64,000 nucleotides of DNA from Bacillota bacterium. GTDB taxonomy: Bacteria > Bacillota > Sulfobacillia > JACIYH01. Positions 17,069 through 25,664 of this stretch are shown here, piece after piece. The notes under the pieces are model-generated. The model made no database searches and was not told the origin of the DNA. It worked only from the letters and a program-made list of their open reading frames with translations. Position 1 is the first letter of the stretch. Every line of letters begins with the position of its first letter. Where the stretch lies: NCBI GenBank assembly GCA_030019365.1, contig JASEFA010000005.1, forward strand, positions 62,001 to 126,000, read 5' to 3'. Made by a program: the position numbers and the translations under genes.

Positions 17069-17097
17069 GTGACCCCGGCCTCTGGGGCCGGGGTCAC
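17069..17097 (-). terminator. 12-bp hairpin between the B12 riboswitch and btuF
   Basis: A perfect 12-bp stem (GTGACCCCGGCC with its complement) and a five-base loop lies downstream of the aptamer on the minus strand, 45 bases before btuF. No T-run follows it, so it may be an attenuator without a clear U-tract or a structure that affects translation rather than a classical terminator. Confidence 0.4.
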
Positions 17098-17169
17098 GTG
17101 GAGGATGCCGGAAGGATGTACCCTTTCCTCACGGTGCACGCCCCCTTCCCTCGAAGGTCGTCACACGCC

Positions 17170-17365
17170 GGCCGCGCGGGCAGGTTTCCTGGCTCCAGAT
17201 CGTCGCTGGCGGCGCCTTCCCGTTCTCCCTTTCAGGTCTGGCTGAAGGACGAGAGAACAGTGGCATCCGTGCCGCCGGCTTCCCGGTTACAGTGGCGGGA
17301 CCGCTCAGGATTTGCACCTGATTCCCTATTAGCCCCATAGGGGGCACCCGTACGGCATATTCAGT
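17170..17365 (-). promoter_or_regulatory. Cobalamin riboswitch of the cob/btu operon
   Basis: Read on the minus strand, the region holds GGGAATCAGGTGCAAATCC (17311-17329), then GCCACTG segments, and the B12 box AGCCAGGAAACCTGCC at 17178-17193. These are the conserved core pieces of the AdoCbl aptamer in the right order. It precedes btuF and the nine genes that follow, so the whole operon should be shut down when cobalamin is plentiful. The GTG of the D,D-carboxypeptidase lies on the other side, so this is a divergent control region. Confidence 0.95.
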
Positions 17366-17460
17366 TGGCAGGAGCATTCTACCACGTGCGCGAAGCCCAG
17401 ACAAGGCTGCTGGAGGTGCTACCGGTGGCGGGGGTCGGAGGTGGATGGCGGAGGTGGACA

Positions 17461-18777
17461 GTGAGGTTGGGTAGAGCTTTGAGCCTCAGGGCGGCGATGG
17501 TCGCGGGGGTGCTGGCGGCAGCGTTACTTGGGGCCGTGCTGGTTCCCGGATCGGCTGCGATACGCGGATCGGCTGCGGGGGCACCCGGCTGGCCGGATGT
17601 GGACGCCCGGGCCGTGGTGGTGATGGATGCGGGGTCGGGTCGCATCCTGTATGCCCGCTCGCCTGACGAACGCTGCCTCATCGCCAGCACCACCAAGATC
17701 ATGACGGCGCTGGTGGCCGTCGAACGGGGCAACCCCGATGACCTGGTCACGGTGAGCCGCCGCGCAGCCACTGTGGAGGGTAGCCGCATCTACCTGGAGG
17801 AGGGCGAAAGGGAGGCCCTGCGCGACCTTCTTTACGCCCTCATGCTCCGCTCGGCCAACGACGCCGCCATCGCCATCGCGGAGCAGGTGGGGGGATCCGT
17901 GGAGGGGTTCGCCCGCCTGATGAACGAGAAGGCCCGCAGCCTGGGCTGCCGAAACACCCACTTCGTCAATCCCCACGGTCTGGATGACCGCGACCATTAC
18001 AGCACCGCCCGCGACCTGGCCACCATAGCGGCTTACGCCATGAAGAACCCCGTATTCCGGCAACTGGTGTCCAGCCGCCGCTGGCAGATGCCCTGGCCGG
18101 CGAAGAACTCCACCCGGGTGCTGTACAGCGAGAACAAGCTCCTGGCAGACGAAGACGGAACCGGTATCAAGACCGGCTACACGGTGGCAGCAGGGCACTG
18201 CGTGGTCGCCTCCGCGCGGCGGGGTCAGTTCGAGCCGGTGGTGGTCATGCTGGGGGCCGGGCTGGAGTTCTGGAAGGATGTGCGGGCCCTGCTGGACCAC
18301 GCGTTCGCCTGTTACCGTCCGGTCACCGTCGTCCGCTCGGGGCAGCCCGTGGCTTCCCGCCCTCTCACCGACGGGGCGGTGGTTGAGGGGGTGGCGGGGG
18401 CCGACGTGGTGGTTCCCCTGCTTCCGGAGGAAGCAGCCTCCCTTGATGGCAAGGTTAGGACCGCGGTGCGGTGGGACCCTGCTCTCCGGGCCCCGGTGGC
18501 GGCGGGGCACAGGGTGGGCGAGGTGGAGGTGTACTGCCCGGATGCGCCTCCTCTAACCGTGCCTCTGGTCGCCGCCAGCGCCGTAACCGTGCCGGAGCGG
18601 TCTCTGCCCTGGCCCTGGCTGGTGGCGGTGGCCGGAGCCGGCCTGCTCATCTGGCGGCGATGGCGCCGGACCCGGAGTGCAGCTACGGGGACCCGGTGGT
18701 CGCGGATCAGGAGTGCACGCGGGCAGTCGTGGGCCCGTTGGAGCTCACGACCTGGTAGGCCCAGGGGACCGAGGTAG
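17461..18777 (+). CDS. dacF: D-alanyl-D-alanine carboxypeptidase (DacF/PBP5-like, S11)
   Basis: 438 residues from a GTG at 17461 with GGAGGT five bases upstream; the frame is open to 17365. A signal segment at ~12-35 is followed by the S11 domain with the catalytic triad motifs SxxK (ASTTKIM), SxN (RSANDAA) and KTG (GIKTGYT). A beta-rich domain follows, then a membrane span near residues 380-400 and a basic tail. It trims the terminal D-Ala from peptidoglycan stem peptides on the outer face of the membrane. The last 40 residues are Arg/Ser-rich and may be non-conserved read-on. It is transcribed divergently from the B12 operon. Confidence 0.92.
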   Translation: MRLGRALSLRAAMVAGVLAAALLGAVLVPGSAAIRGSAAGAPGWPDVDARAVVVMDAGSGRILYARSPDERCLIASTTKIMTALVAVERGNPDDLVTVSRRAATVEGSRIYLEEGEREALRDLLYALMLRSANDAAIAIAEQVGGSVEGFARLMNEKARSLGCRNTHFVNPHGLDDRDHYSTARDLATIAAYAMKNPVFRQLVSSRRWQMPWPAKNSTRVLYSENKLLADEDGTGIKTGYTVAAGHCVVASARRGQFEPVVVMLGAGLEFWKDVRALLDHAFACYRPVTVVRSGQPVASRPLTDGAVVEGVAGADVVVPLLPEEAASLDGKVRTAVRWDPALRAPVAAGHRVGEVEVYCPDAPPLTVPLVAASAVTVPERSLPWPWLVAVAGAGLLIWRRWRRTRSAATGTRWSRIRSARGQSWARWSSRPGRPRGPR

Positions 18778-18805
18778 GACGCCGTGCGCGCGCGTCTCCC
18801 TGGTT

Positions 18806-19118
18806 GGCGCTGAACCTGCGGGCGGCAGCGCCCCGGCAGGTCAGACGGAGCAGGCCGGGCCTGGCGGTGGTGGTCGATACCGATGACCCGCCCCTCTGGC
18901 CGTAACGTGGGGCTGGGGGGCAGTGATCCGGTGGAGGACGCCCGCAAGGTTGCCCGGCTGTGCCGGCAAGATCCGCGGGTGAACGTCCCGGTGGTGGACG
19001 TGGAGAGGCCCGCCATGGTATCCTTCGGGTTGACCAGGGAACTGGCCCGAGCCCTCGGGCCCGCATATCGAGGGTGGATGAATTGCCGGCCGATTCCCTG
19101 GCCCAGAGACTGACGCAC
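18806..19118 (+). pseudogene. Remnant of a Mg/Co-chelatase VWA-domain subunit (ChlD/BchD-like)
   Basis: Fragments in two frames match the end of chelatase D-type proteins. One frame gives ALNLRAAAPRQVRRSRPG, then LAVVVDTDD, the place where a DxSGSM metal site should stand. A stop follows, then VEDARKVARLCRQDPRVNVPV and FGLTRELARALG, typical of the second half of the VWA domain. The ending RVDELPADSLAQRL is in another frame. The AAA and proline-rich parts are missing, as is the metal-site serine motif. The gene is non-functional. Chelatases of this type insert Co or Mg into tetrapyrroles, which fits the cobalamin setting. Confidence 0.65.
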
Positions 19119-19126
19119 TGGGTCAA

Positions 19127-20038
19127 GTGGGGGGAGGTAGCCTGGGCAGCGACAGCGAGAGGCGCCTCGCGGAGAAGGTCGCCCGTTTGCGGGGGATGCT
19201 GGGCCAGTTCCCCGGTGCGCTGGTTGCGTTCTCGGGGGGCGTGGACAGCACCTTCCTGCTGCACGAGTGCAGGCAGATACTGGGAGAGCATGTGCTGGCG
19301 GTCACCGCCAGTTCTCCCATCCATCCCGAGGAGGAAGTGGAGCGGGCCCGGCGGCTGGCGCAGGAAACGGGGGTAGCGCATCTGGTGCTGGCCACCTCGG
19401 AACTGGATCTGCCCGGTTTCTGCTCGAACCCTGCCGACCGCTGCTATTTATGCAAGCGGGCACTGCTCGGGCTCCTCTGGGAGGTGGCGAGGAGCAGGGG
19501 GATCCCGTGCGTGCTGGAGGGATCCAATGCCAGCGACCGCGCCGAATACCGGCCCGGGCTGCGGGCGGTGGCGGAGACGGGTGCGCGCAGTCCCCTCCAG
19601 GAGGCGGGGCTCACGAAGGGAGAGATTCGGGAGCTTTCCCGGCGGGCAGGACTGCCCACCTGGGATCTTCCTCCCATGGCTTGCCTGGCGACCCGGTTTC
19701 CCTATGGCACACCCATCACCCCCGCCGCCCTGGCGGCGGTGGCCGGGGCAGAACGTGCCCTGCGCGGGATGGGATTTGGCCTGGTGCGGGTCAGGTACCA
19801 CGGCACGGTGGCGCGTATCGAGGTCCCGGGGGAAGAGATGGGCGTGTTGCTCGCGCGTCGCGACCAGGTGGTGCAGGCGGTGAAGGCGGCCGGATTTCCG
19901 TATGTGGCTTTAGACCTGCAAGGTTACCGTACTGGCAGCATGGACGAGGTGCTGGCTCGAGGTCAGCCCGGGTATCCCGGCGGCGAGGCATCTCATCGCC
20001 ATGAGGAGGGTGGTGGCGCGTGGACCGGGCGGCGCTGA
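19127..20038 (+). CDS. larE: LarE, sulfur transferase of nickel-pincer cofactor synthesis
   Basis: 303 residues. PP-loop AFSGGVDST at ~34-42 for adenylylation of the substrate carboxylate, followed by LarE segments RCYLCKRAL and EGSNASDRAEYRPG. Three cysteines stand at conserved places: two in DRCYLCK and one in MACLATRFPYG. Single-cysteine LarE sacrifices its own sulfur; three-cysteine LarE proteins have been described as carrying a [4Fe-4S] cluster that delivers sulfur catalytically. This one has the three-cysteine pattern. The gene overlaps larB by 19 bases. A short Gly/His-rich C-terminus is not conserved. Confidence 0.93.
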   Translation: MGGGSLGSDSERRLAEKVARLRGMLGQFPGALVAFSGGVDSTFLLHECRQILGEHVLAVTASSPIHPEEEVERARRLAQETGVAHLVLATSELDLPGFCSNPADRCYLCKRALLGLLWEVARSRGIPCVLEGSNASDRAEYRPGLRAVAETGARSPLQEAGLTKGEIRELSRRAGLPTWDLPPMACLATRFPYGTPITPAALAAVAGAERALRGMGFGLVRVRYHGTVARIEVPGEEMGVLLARRDQVVQAVKAAGFPYVALDLQGYRTGSMDEVLARGQPGYPGGEASHRHEEGGGAWTGRR

Positions 20039-20784
20039 AGACCCTCCTTGAGCAGGTACGGTCGGGTGAGCGGGATGTGGAGCAGGCCCTGGCCGAGCTG
20101 GCCCTTCTCCCGTACGCGGACCTGGGCTATGCAAAACCGGATTATCACCGGGCCCTCCGCCTGGGTTTTCCTGAGGCGGTGTACTGCCCGGGTAAAACCC
20201 CGGAGCAGGTGGTGGAGATCCTGAAGGTTCTGGCCAGCCGGCACGAGGTGGTAATGGCCACCCGCGCCGACCAGGCGGTGTGGCAGGCGGTGCGGGCCTG
20301 GAACCCGGCCGCCCGGTATCATTCCGCGGCGCGCATCGTGGAAGTGCGCCCGGAGCACGCGGCGAAAGCACCGGGGGTGACGCCAGCCGGCTTCGTGGCG
20401 GTGGTGTCGGCGGGCACGGCCGACCTCCCGGTGGCGGAGGAAGCCGCAGTCACCCTGGAGATAGCGGGTGACCCGGTGGAGAGGGTGTACGACGTGGGAG
20501 TGGCGGGTTTGCATCGCCTTCTTGACCACCTTGCTCTCGTGCGGCGGGCGCGGGTGGTCGTGGTGGTGGCCGGGATGGAAGGTGCGCTGCCCAGCGTAGT
20601 GGCCGGCATGGTGGGCCGTCCGGTGATCGCTGTTCCCACCAGCACCGGTTACGGGGCGAGCTTCGGGGGACTGGCAGCTCTTTTGGCCATGCTCAACAGC
20701 TGCGCGCCAGGGGTGGCCGTGGTCAACATCGACAACGGCTTTGGGGCCGCGCAGATTGCCCATCTCATCAACTGCCAGCAATAG
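20020..20784 (+). CDS. larB: LarB, nicotinate-mononucleotide carboxylase/hydrolase
   Basis: 254 residues from a GTG. The C-terminal half resembles PurE (VVVVAGMEGALPSVVAGM, then PTSTGYGASFGGLAALLAML), and the N-terminal part has the LarB pattern DLGYAKPDYHRALRLGFPEAVYC. LarB carboxylates the pyridinium ring of nicotinic acid adenine dinucleotide and splits off AMP to give the biscarboxylic mononucleotide used by LarE. It lies inside the larE-larB-larC operon with overlapping ends. Confidence 0.95.
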   Translation: MDRAALKTLLEQVRSGERDVEQALAELALLPYADLGYAKPDYHRALRLGFPEAVYCPGKTPEQVVEILKVLASRHEVVMATRADQAVWQAVRAWNPAARYHSAARIVEVRPEHAAKAPGVTPAGFVAVVSAGTADLPVAEEAAVTLEIAGDPVERVYDVGVAGLHRLLDHLALVRRARVVVVVAGMEGALPSVVAGMVGRPVIAVPTSTGYGASFGGLAALLAMLNSCAPGVAVVNIDNGFGAAQIAHLINCQQ

Positions 20785-20794
20785 GGGGTGGCGG

Positions 20795-22096
20795 GTGGGG
20801 GATCACAGGGGTTCCGGCCGATTGGTGTTCGTCGACCCGGTCTCGGGGGTAAGCGGGGACATGTTGCTGGGTGCTCTGGTGGGCGCGGGTGTGGAGGTGG
20901 CCGATCTCAACGCCTCGCTGCGCATGTTGCCCGTGGATGGGGTGGAGCTGGTCGCGCACAGGGTCAGGAGGGGGGCCGTGGCCGCCACCAAGGTGGAGGT
21001 CCTGGGGGTGAGCCGGCAGCCCGTCGGGGATGGCCAGCATGGGGACGGCACCCACCGGGGCCTGGCCGAAGTGCTCGCCCTGCTGGAGTCAAGTTCCCTG
21101 GCTCCAGAGACGGTATCACGGGCGGTGGAGGTTTTCCGCGCGCTGGCCGAGGCGGAAGGTCGCATCCACGACCTTCCTCCAGACCGGGTGCACTTCCACG
21201 AGGTGGGTGCCCTGGACGCCATCGCCGACGTGGTGGGCGTGATCGAAGGGCTGCGCTTACTGGGAGCCGAACGGGTCCTGTGCGGGCCTCTCCCCCTGGG
21301 GGGTGGGCGGGTGGCGTGCGCACACGGCATCCTGCCCGTTCCCGCCCCTGCCACCCTGGACCTTTTGCGGGGGTTTCCCACCCGGGAGGCTCCCGGGGAA
21401 GGAGAGCTGGTCACGCCGACGGGGGCGGCACTCATGAGGGTGCTGGCGGAGCCGGCGCTGGTGTGGCCGCGCCTGGTTCCGGAGGTGGTCGGGTACGGGG
21501 CGGGCACCCGGGACCTGCCCTGGCCCAACGTCCTGCGCCTGGTGGTGGGCCGGGAGTGGAGGCCCGGTGGGTCGGCTGCTGGGGCCGGGCCGGGGCCGGC
21601 GGCTGGGTCGTGGGCGGCGGAGGTGGAGGCGGCCTGTGAGCTGGGCTCAGCCCTCGAAGAATCCTTCCTGCTGGAATGCAACGTCGATGACATGAACCCC
21701 CAGCTTTTCGAACACGTTCAGGAGAAGCTCTTTGGGGCGGGGGCCCTTGATGTGTTCCTGCAGGCGGTACAGATGAAAAAGCACAGGCCGGGCGTGCTGG
21801 TGTCGGTGATCTGCCCGGCCGAATGCCTGACCGCTGTGTTGGGCGTGCTCTTGCGCGAAACCACCACTCTGGGGGTGCGCGGGCACCGGGCGACGAGGTG
21901 GATGGCCGAGCGCCACATAAAGGAAGTGCCCACCCGATTCGGTACCCTGCGGGTGAAGTGCGCATACCTGGACGGCAAGCTGGTGAACGTGGCCCCCGAG
22001 TACGAGGACTGCAAGGCCGCAGCTGCCTCATCCGGGGTGCCCCTCAAGGTAGTCATGGCCGAGGCCATGAAGGCCGCGCTGCAACGGTGGCACTGA
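20795..22096 (+). CDS. larC: LarC, nickel insertion protein (single-frame form)
   Basis: 433 residues from a GTG at 20795, ten bases after larB. It starts with the family motif VFVDPVSGVSGDMLLGALV, has HFHEVGALDAIADVVG near residue 130, and the C-terminal half carries ECNVDDMNPQLF and MKKHRPGVL. LarC inserts Ni into the pincer nucleotide in a CTP-dependent step. In Lactobacillus larC is split into C1 and C2 and needs a programmed frameshift; here both halves are in one frame with a Gly/Ala linker near residue 270. No larA racemase gene is in the window, so the cofactor user is elsewhere. Confidence 0.94.
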   Translation: MGDHRGSGRLVFVDPVSGVSGDMLLGALVGAGVEVADLNASLRMLPVDGVELVAHRVRRGAVAATKVEVLGVSRQPVGDGQHGDGTHRGLAEVLALLESSSLAPETVSRAVEVFRALAEAEGRIHDLPPDRVHFHEVGALDAIADVVGVIEGLRLLGAERVLCGPLPLGGGRVACAHGILPVPAPATLDLLRGFPTREAPGEGELVTPTGAALMRVLAEPALVWPRLVPEVVGYGAGTRDLPWPNVLRLVVGREWRPGGSAAGAGPGPAAGSWAAEVEAACELGSALEESFLLECNVDDMNPQLFEHVQEKLFGAGALDVFLQAVQMKKHRPGVLVSVICPAECLTAVLGVLLRETTTLGVRGHRATRWMAERHIKEVPTRFGTLRVKCAYLDGKLVNVAPEYEDCKAAAASSGVPLKVVMAEAMKAALQRWH

Positions 22097-22209
22097 GCAG
22101 GCAGCCCCCGTCCACCCACGGGCGCTACGGGTGCTCATGCCGCGTTCCGGGGCTGCTAGCAGCGATAGCAGACAGCGCCTGAACCCCGTGATGGGCCAGA
22201 CATGAGTTT

Positions 22210-22986
22210 CTAAAGGATGTGCTGCCTTACTTCGACCCGGGCCACCAGGTGGGCTATGCGGCGGGCGAGGCGCTCGAGGTGGGAGTGGGGGCAGGGGGGC
22301 GGTTTCTTCCAGCTTTGGTCCAGCGTTTTGCCGGGAGGCCAGTACTGCTGGAGTACGTACCTCTGCGGTCCCTGAAGCCATCTGGCCACCTCTTCCACGT
22401 CGTTTGCGGACACCAGGCCGGGTACGACCGTGGTTCTGAACTCGTGGTCGATTGCGCTCTGCTGCAGGAGACGGATGCTTTCTTCGATGGTGCCCGGGTC
22501 CACCCGGCTCCGGGTGACCCTTCGGTACTTGTCCGGGGGGGCCTTCACATCCATGGCGATGTAGTCCACCAGGCCGCGCTCCAGCAGACGCCTCAGCACG
22601 TCGGGGCGGGTGCCGTTGGTATCCAGCTTGGTTTTGAACCCCAGCGGTCTTACTCGGGCCAGAAACCCGGGCAGGCCGGGGTCCAGGGTGGGCTCGCCGC
22701 CGCTCACACATACGCCGTCTGTGAATCCCCGGCGGCTTTCCAGGAAGCGCAGCAGTTCTTCTTCCGGGATGCAGGGGAGGTCAGGGGAACCCAGGACCAG
22801 GTCGGGATTGTGGCAATACGGGCACCTGAGGTTGCAACCGGCCAGGAAGACGGTGGCGCACACCATGCCGGGAAAGTCGAGCAGGGTGAGCTTCTGCAGC
22901 CCCCGGGCAGAGATGGCAGTGGGCCCCCTTCCCCCGAGGTCGTTCTCCCCATCGCCGCCGGATGCCCTGGAGAAGCCGCCCGTCAT
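22210..22986 (-). CDS. nrdG: Anaerobic ribonucleotide reductase activase NrdG (radical SAM)
   Basis: 258 residues from an ATG overlapping the nrdD stop as ATGA. The [4Fe-4S]/SAM motif reads GCNLRCPYCHN at ~57-67, followed by SGGEPTLDPGL and VDYIAMDVKAP. It generates the glycyl radical on NrdD. Beyond the usual NrdG core it has the longer C-terminal half seen in the pyruvate-formate-lyase-activase-like branch (NrdG2), including TTVVPGLVSANDVEEVARWL. The first 25 residues are Gly-rich and not conserved. Confidence 0.92.
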   Translation of the reverse strand: MTGGFSRASGGDGENDLGGRGPTAISARGLQKLTLLDFPGMVCATVFLAGCNLRCPYCHNPDLVLGSPDLPCIPEEELLRFLESRRGFTDGVCVSGGEPTLDPGLPGFLARVRPLGFKTKLDTNGTRPDVLRRLLERGLVDYIAMDVKAPPDKYRRVTRSRVDPGTIEESIRLLQQSAIDHEFRTTVVPGLVSANDVEEVARWLQGPQRYVLQQYWPPGKTLDQSWKKPPPCPHSHLERLARRIAHLVARVEVRQHIL

Positions 22987-25439
22987 ACCGGAGTGGCCCC
23001 TGCCTGCTCCGGCAGGAGGAAGGCCCTTCGCGTGCGGAACTCCTCCTGCTTGCCGGGATTCCAGCTCTGCACGGGCCGGTAGTATCCCACCACCCGGCTC
23101 CACACTTCGGTCGCGCTCTGGCACCGGGGGCATGTGGGGTGTTCTCCTTTCAGGTAGCCGTGCCGGGGGCAAATGCTGAAGGTGGGAGTAACGGTCAGGT
23201 AGGGGATACGGAAGCGGCCCAGGACCCTTTGCAGGAAGGCCTTCAGGGCTTTGGTGTCCTCGACGCTCTCCCCCAGGAAAGCGTGGAAGACGGTTCCCCC
23301 GGTGTACCTGGTCTGCAGTTGTTCCTGCAGGGTGAGGGCTTCGAAGACGTCATCTGTGTACCCGGCCGGAAGGTGGGTGGAGTTGGTGTAGTAAGGTTCC
23401 TGGTCACCCGCGGTGACGATGTCCCGGTAGCGCAAGCGGTCAATCCGGGCCAGCCGGTAGGATGCTCCTTCGGCCGGGGTGGCCTCCAGGTTGAACATCT
23501 GGCCGGTTTCCTGCTGGAACCCCACCAGCACCTCCCGCATGAATTCCAGCACCTCGAGGGCGAATTGCTGGCCGGCCGGGGTGCCGATGTCCTCGCCCAG
23601 GAAGTTGAGCAGCGCCTCGTTCATCCCCACCAGGCCGATGGTGTTGAAGTGGTTGGCCCAGTGTTGTCCCAGGCACTCCTTCACCTGGCGCAGGTAGTGG
23701 CGGGAATACGGGTACAATCCACCCTCGCTGAACCTCTCCAGCACCTGGCGCTTGATGAGGAGACTGTCGCGGGCGAGAGCCATGAGTTCCCCCAGGCGTG
23801 TGAAAAACCCGTGGGGCGTCTTGGCCAGATAGCCGATGCGCGGCAGGTTGATGGTGACCACCCCTATGGAGCCGGTGAGGGGATTGGCGCCGAACAGCCC
23901 TCCGCCCCGGCGGCGCAGTTCCCGGTTGTCCAGGCGCAGGCGGCAGCACATGCTGCGCACGTCTTCCGGCTGCAGGTCGGAGTTGATGAAGTTGGCGAAG
24001 TATGGGATGCCGTAACGGGCGGTCATGGCGGCGATGCGGTCGGCCACCGGACTCTCCCAGTCGAAGCCGGGGGTGATGTTGTAGGTGGGGATGGGAAAGG
24101 TGAATATGCGGCCGCAGGCATCACCCTCCAGCATCACCTCGCAGAACGCGAGGTTGAGCATGTCCATCTCCCGCTGGAATTCGCCGTAAGGGGCTTTCTC
24201 CAGGCGCCCCCCCACTATGACCGGTTGCCCGGCCAGGTACGGGGGTACCGTCACATCCATGGTCAGGTTGACGAAAGGGGTCTGGAACCCCACCCGGGTG
24301 GGCACGTTCAGGTTGAAGATCGCCTCCTGGAGGGCCTGTTTGACTTCGTGATACCGGAGACCGTCGTAGCGGATGAAAGGCGCCAGGTAAGTATCGAAGT
24401 TGGCCAGGGCCTGGGCTCCTGCCGCCTCGCCCTGGAGGGTGTAGCAGAAGTTGACGGCCTGGCCCAGGGCGGTGCGGAAGTGCCTGGGAGGGGCGCTTTC
24501 CACCTTCTGCCCCACGCCGGCAAACCCGTGGAGCAGGATGTCGGCCAGGTCCCAGCCACAGCAGTAGGGGGCGAGGATGCCCAGGTCGTGGATATGGAGG
24601 GCTCCGTCCTGGTGGGCTTCCCGTACGCGAGGGGGGTAGATCTTCTCCAGCCAGTACCGGGCGGAAACGGCGGAGATGATGTGGTTGTTCAGTCCCTGCA
24701 GGGAATAGTTCATGTTGCTGTTTTCGCTCACGCGCCAGTCCAGCTGGTCCAGGTAGTCCTGCACCATCTTCTCGGCGTTCACGAGCAGGGCGCGGAAGTC
24801 CCGCAGTTCCTGGTGCTGCTGGCGATACAGGATGTAGGCCTTGGCGGTGCGGGCATGGCCGTTCTCGATGAGGACCTTTTCGACGATGTCCTGCACGTCC
24901 TCCACGGTGGGAAACCGGTCGGTGAACTGGTGGGCGACGATGGCCACCACCTGGTCGGCCAGGCGTTCGGCCAGGGCCCGATCCTGTCCTCCCACGGCCC
25001 GCGCCGCCTTGAAGATCGCGCTGGCGATCCTCTCCCGGTCGAAGTCGACCAGGCGCCCGTCGCGCTTCACGATCTGCTCCGGAGTCATTCCGGCACCCTC
25101 CTTTCTCGGTGTACGGTAAGGGGCTGCGGTCAGGTGAGTGCAGGAGATGTAACGGCCCTTTCCGGCCACGCAGTCGACCAGACCCTGCTGCTGCGCCGCG
25201 GCCAGCGCCTGGCGTACGGTGGTACGGCTGATGCCGAACCGCCTGCACATTTCACGTTCCGACGGGAGACGCTGGCCCGGACGGAGTTCGCCGCTGTCCA
25301 CCCATGCGGTGATCAGTTGGGAGAGCTGGGCGTGCAGCGGGACCGGCCGATCATGATTCACCGGGGGTCCTGGTGGCGCTGTCGTTGCCGAGGCCCCGAG
25401 GGGCCCCGGATTCCCGCTTTCCGGGTGGCATGGGTCCAT
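22983..25439 (-). CDS. nrdD: Class III ribonucleoside-triphosphate reductase NrdD, open in frame to an N-terminal GntR-type DNA-binding domain
   Basis: From the ATG at 25088 (AAAGGAGG upstream) the protein has 701 residues, a complete NrdD. It has an ATP-cone (VKRDGRLVDFDRERIASAI), catalytic core, zinc site CPRHGYLKGEHPTCPRC and glycyl-radical motif RVVGYYRP near the end. The same frame stays open for ~117 codons upstream and encodes a GntR/YtrA-type winged helix (PLHAQLSQLITAWVDSGELR, RLPSEREMCRRFGISRTTVRQ split over ~45-90, GKGRYIS) with no stop before NrdD. Either a fusion protein is made, or the internal ribosome site yields NrdD alone. The 25439 start has GGAGG 12 bases upstream; a GTG at 25361 is another option. 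Confidence 0.9.
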   Translation of the reverse strand: MDPCHPESGNPGPLGASATTAPPGPPVNHDRPVPLHAQLSQLITAWVDSGELRPGQRLPSEREMCRRFGISRTTVRQALAAAQQQGLVDCVAGKGRYISCTHLTAAPYRTPRKEGAGMTPEQIVKRDGRLVDFDRERIASAIFKAARAVGGQDRALAERLADQVVAIVAHQFTDRFPTVEDVQDIVEKVLIENGHARTAKAYILYRQQHQELRDFRALLVNAEKMVQDYLDQLDWRVSENSNMNYSLQGLNNHIISAVSARYWLEKIYPPRVREAHQDGALHIHDLGILAPYCCGWDLADILLHGFAGVGQKVESAPPRHFRTALGQAVNFCYTLQGEAAGAQALANFDTYLAPFIRYDGLRYHEVKQALQEAIFNLNVPTRVGFQTPFVNLTMDVTVPPYLAGQPVIVGGRLEKAPYGEFQREMDMLNLAFCEVMLEGDACGRIFTFPIPTYNITPGFDWESPVADRIAAMTARYGIPYFANFINSDLQPEDVRSMCCRLRLDNRELRRRGGGLFGANPLTGSIGVVTINLPRIGYLAKTPHGFFTRLGELMALARDSLLIKRQVLERFSEGGLYPYSRHYLRQVKECLGQHWANHFNTIGLVGMNEALLNFLGEDIGTPAGQQFALEVLEFMREVLVGFQQETGQMFNLEATPAEGASYRLARIDRLRYRDIVTAGDQEPYYTNSTHLPAGYTDDVFEALTLQEQLQTRYTGGTVFHAFLGESVEDTKALKAFLQRVLGRFRIPYLTVTPTFSICPRHGYLKGEHPTCPRCQSATEVWSRVVGYYRPVQSWNPGKQEEFRTRRAFLLPEQAGATPV

Positions 25440-25573
25440 ATGTGGCGATCGCCTCCATGTCTCGGGCATAGAGCCAGCCGGTAACTACCCCGGTCCTCAA
25501 GCAGGCCATTCGGCTTTGCCCCACGAGATCGGAGCCTGGCCCGGCCCTGTGCCCCGGTTAAGGGGTTACGAGT

Positions 25574-25606
25574 ATGAAAGAAGCCTCGACCGAGGTGGAT
25601 CGAGGC
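25574..25606 (-). terminator. Rho-independent terminator between riboswitch and nrdD
   Basis: On the minus strand GCCTCGA and TCGAGGC form a seven-base-pair stem around a ten-base loop and are followed by TTCTTTCAT. It lies 60 bases downstream of the B12 aptamer and is the likely expression platform. Nothing coding was recognised in 25440-25665. Confidence 0.7.
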
Positions 25607-25664
25607 CGGTTCGCTCGCCTATGAGCATCACGCGCTGCCCCCTTTCGACCGAAGGTGCAGGCTT

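Noticed and set aside
17179-17260. tRNA-like cloverleaf near the dacF promoter
   Set aside because: The folds belong to the cobalamin aptamer; no anticodon arm or CCA-side stem was found.
22962-25484. Plus-strand open frame of 840 codons
   Set aside because: Exact antisense shadow of nrdD with no domain.
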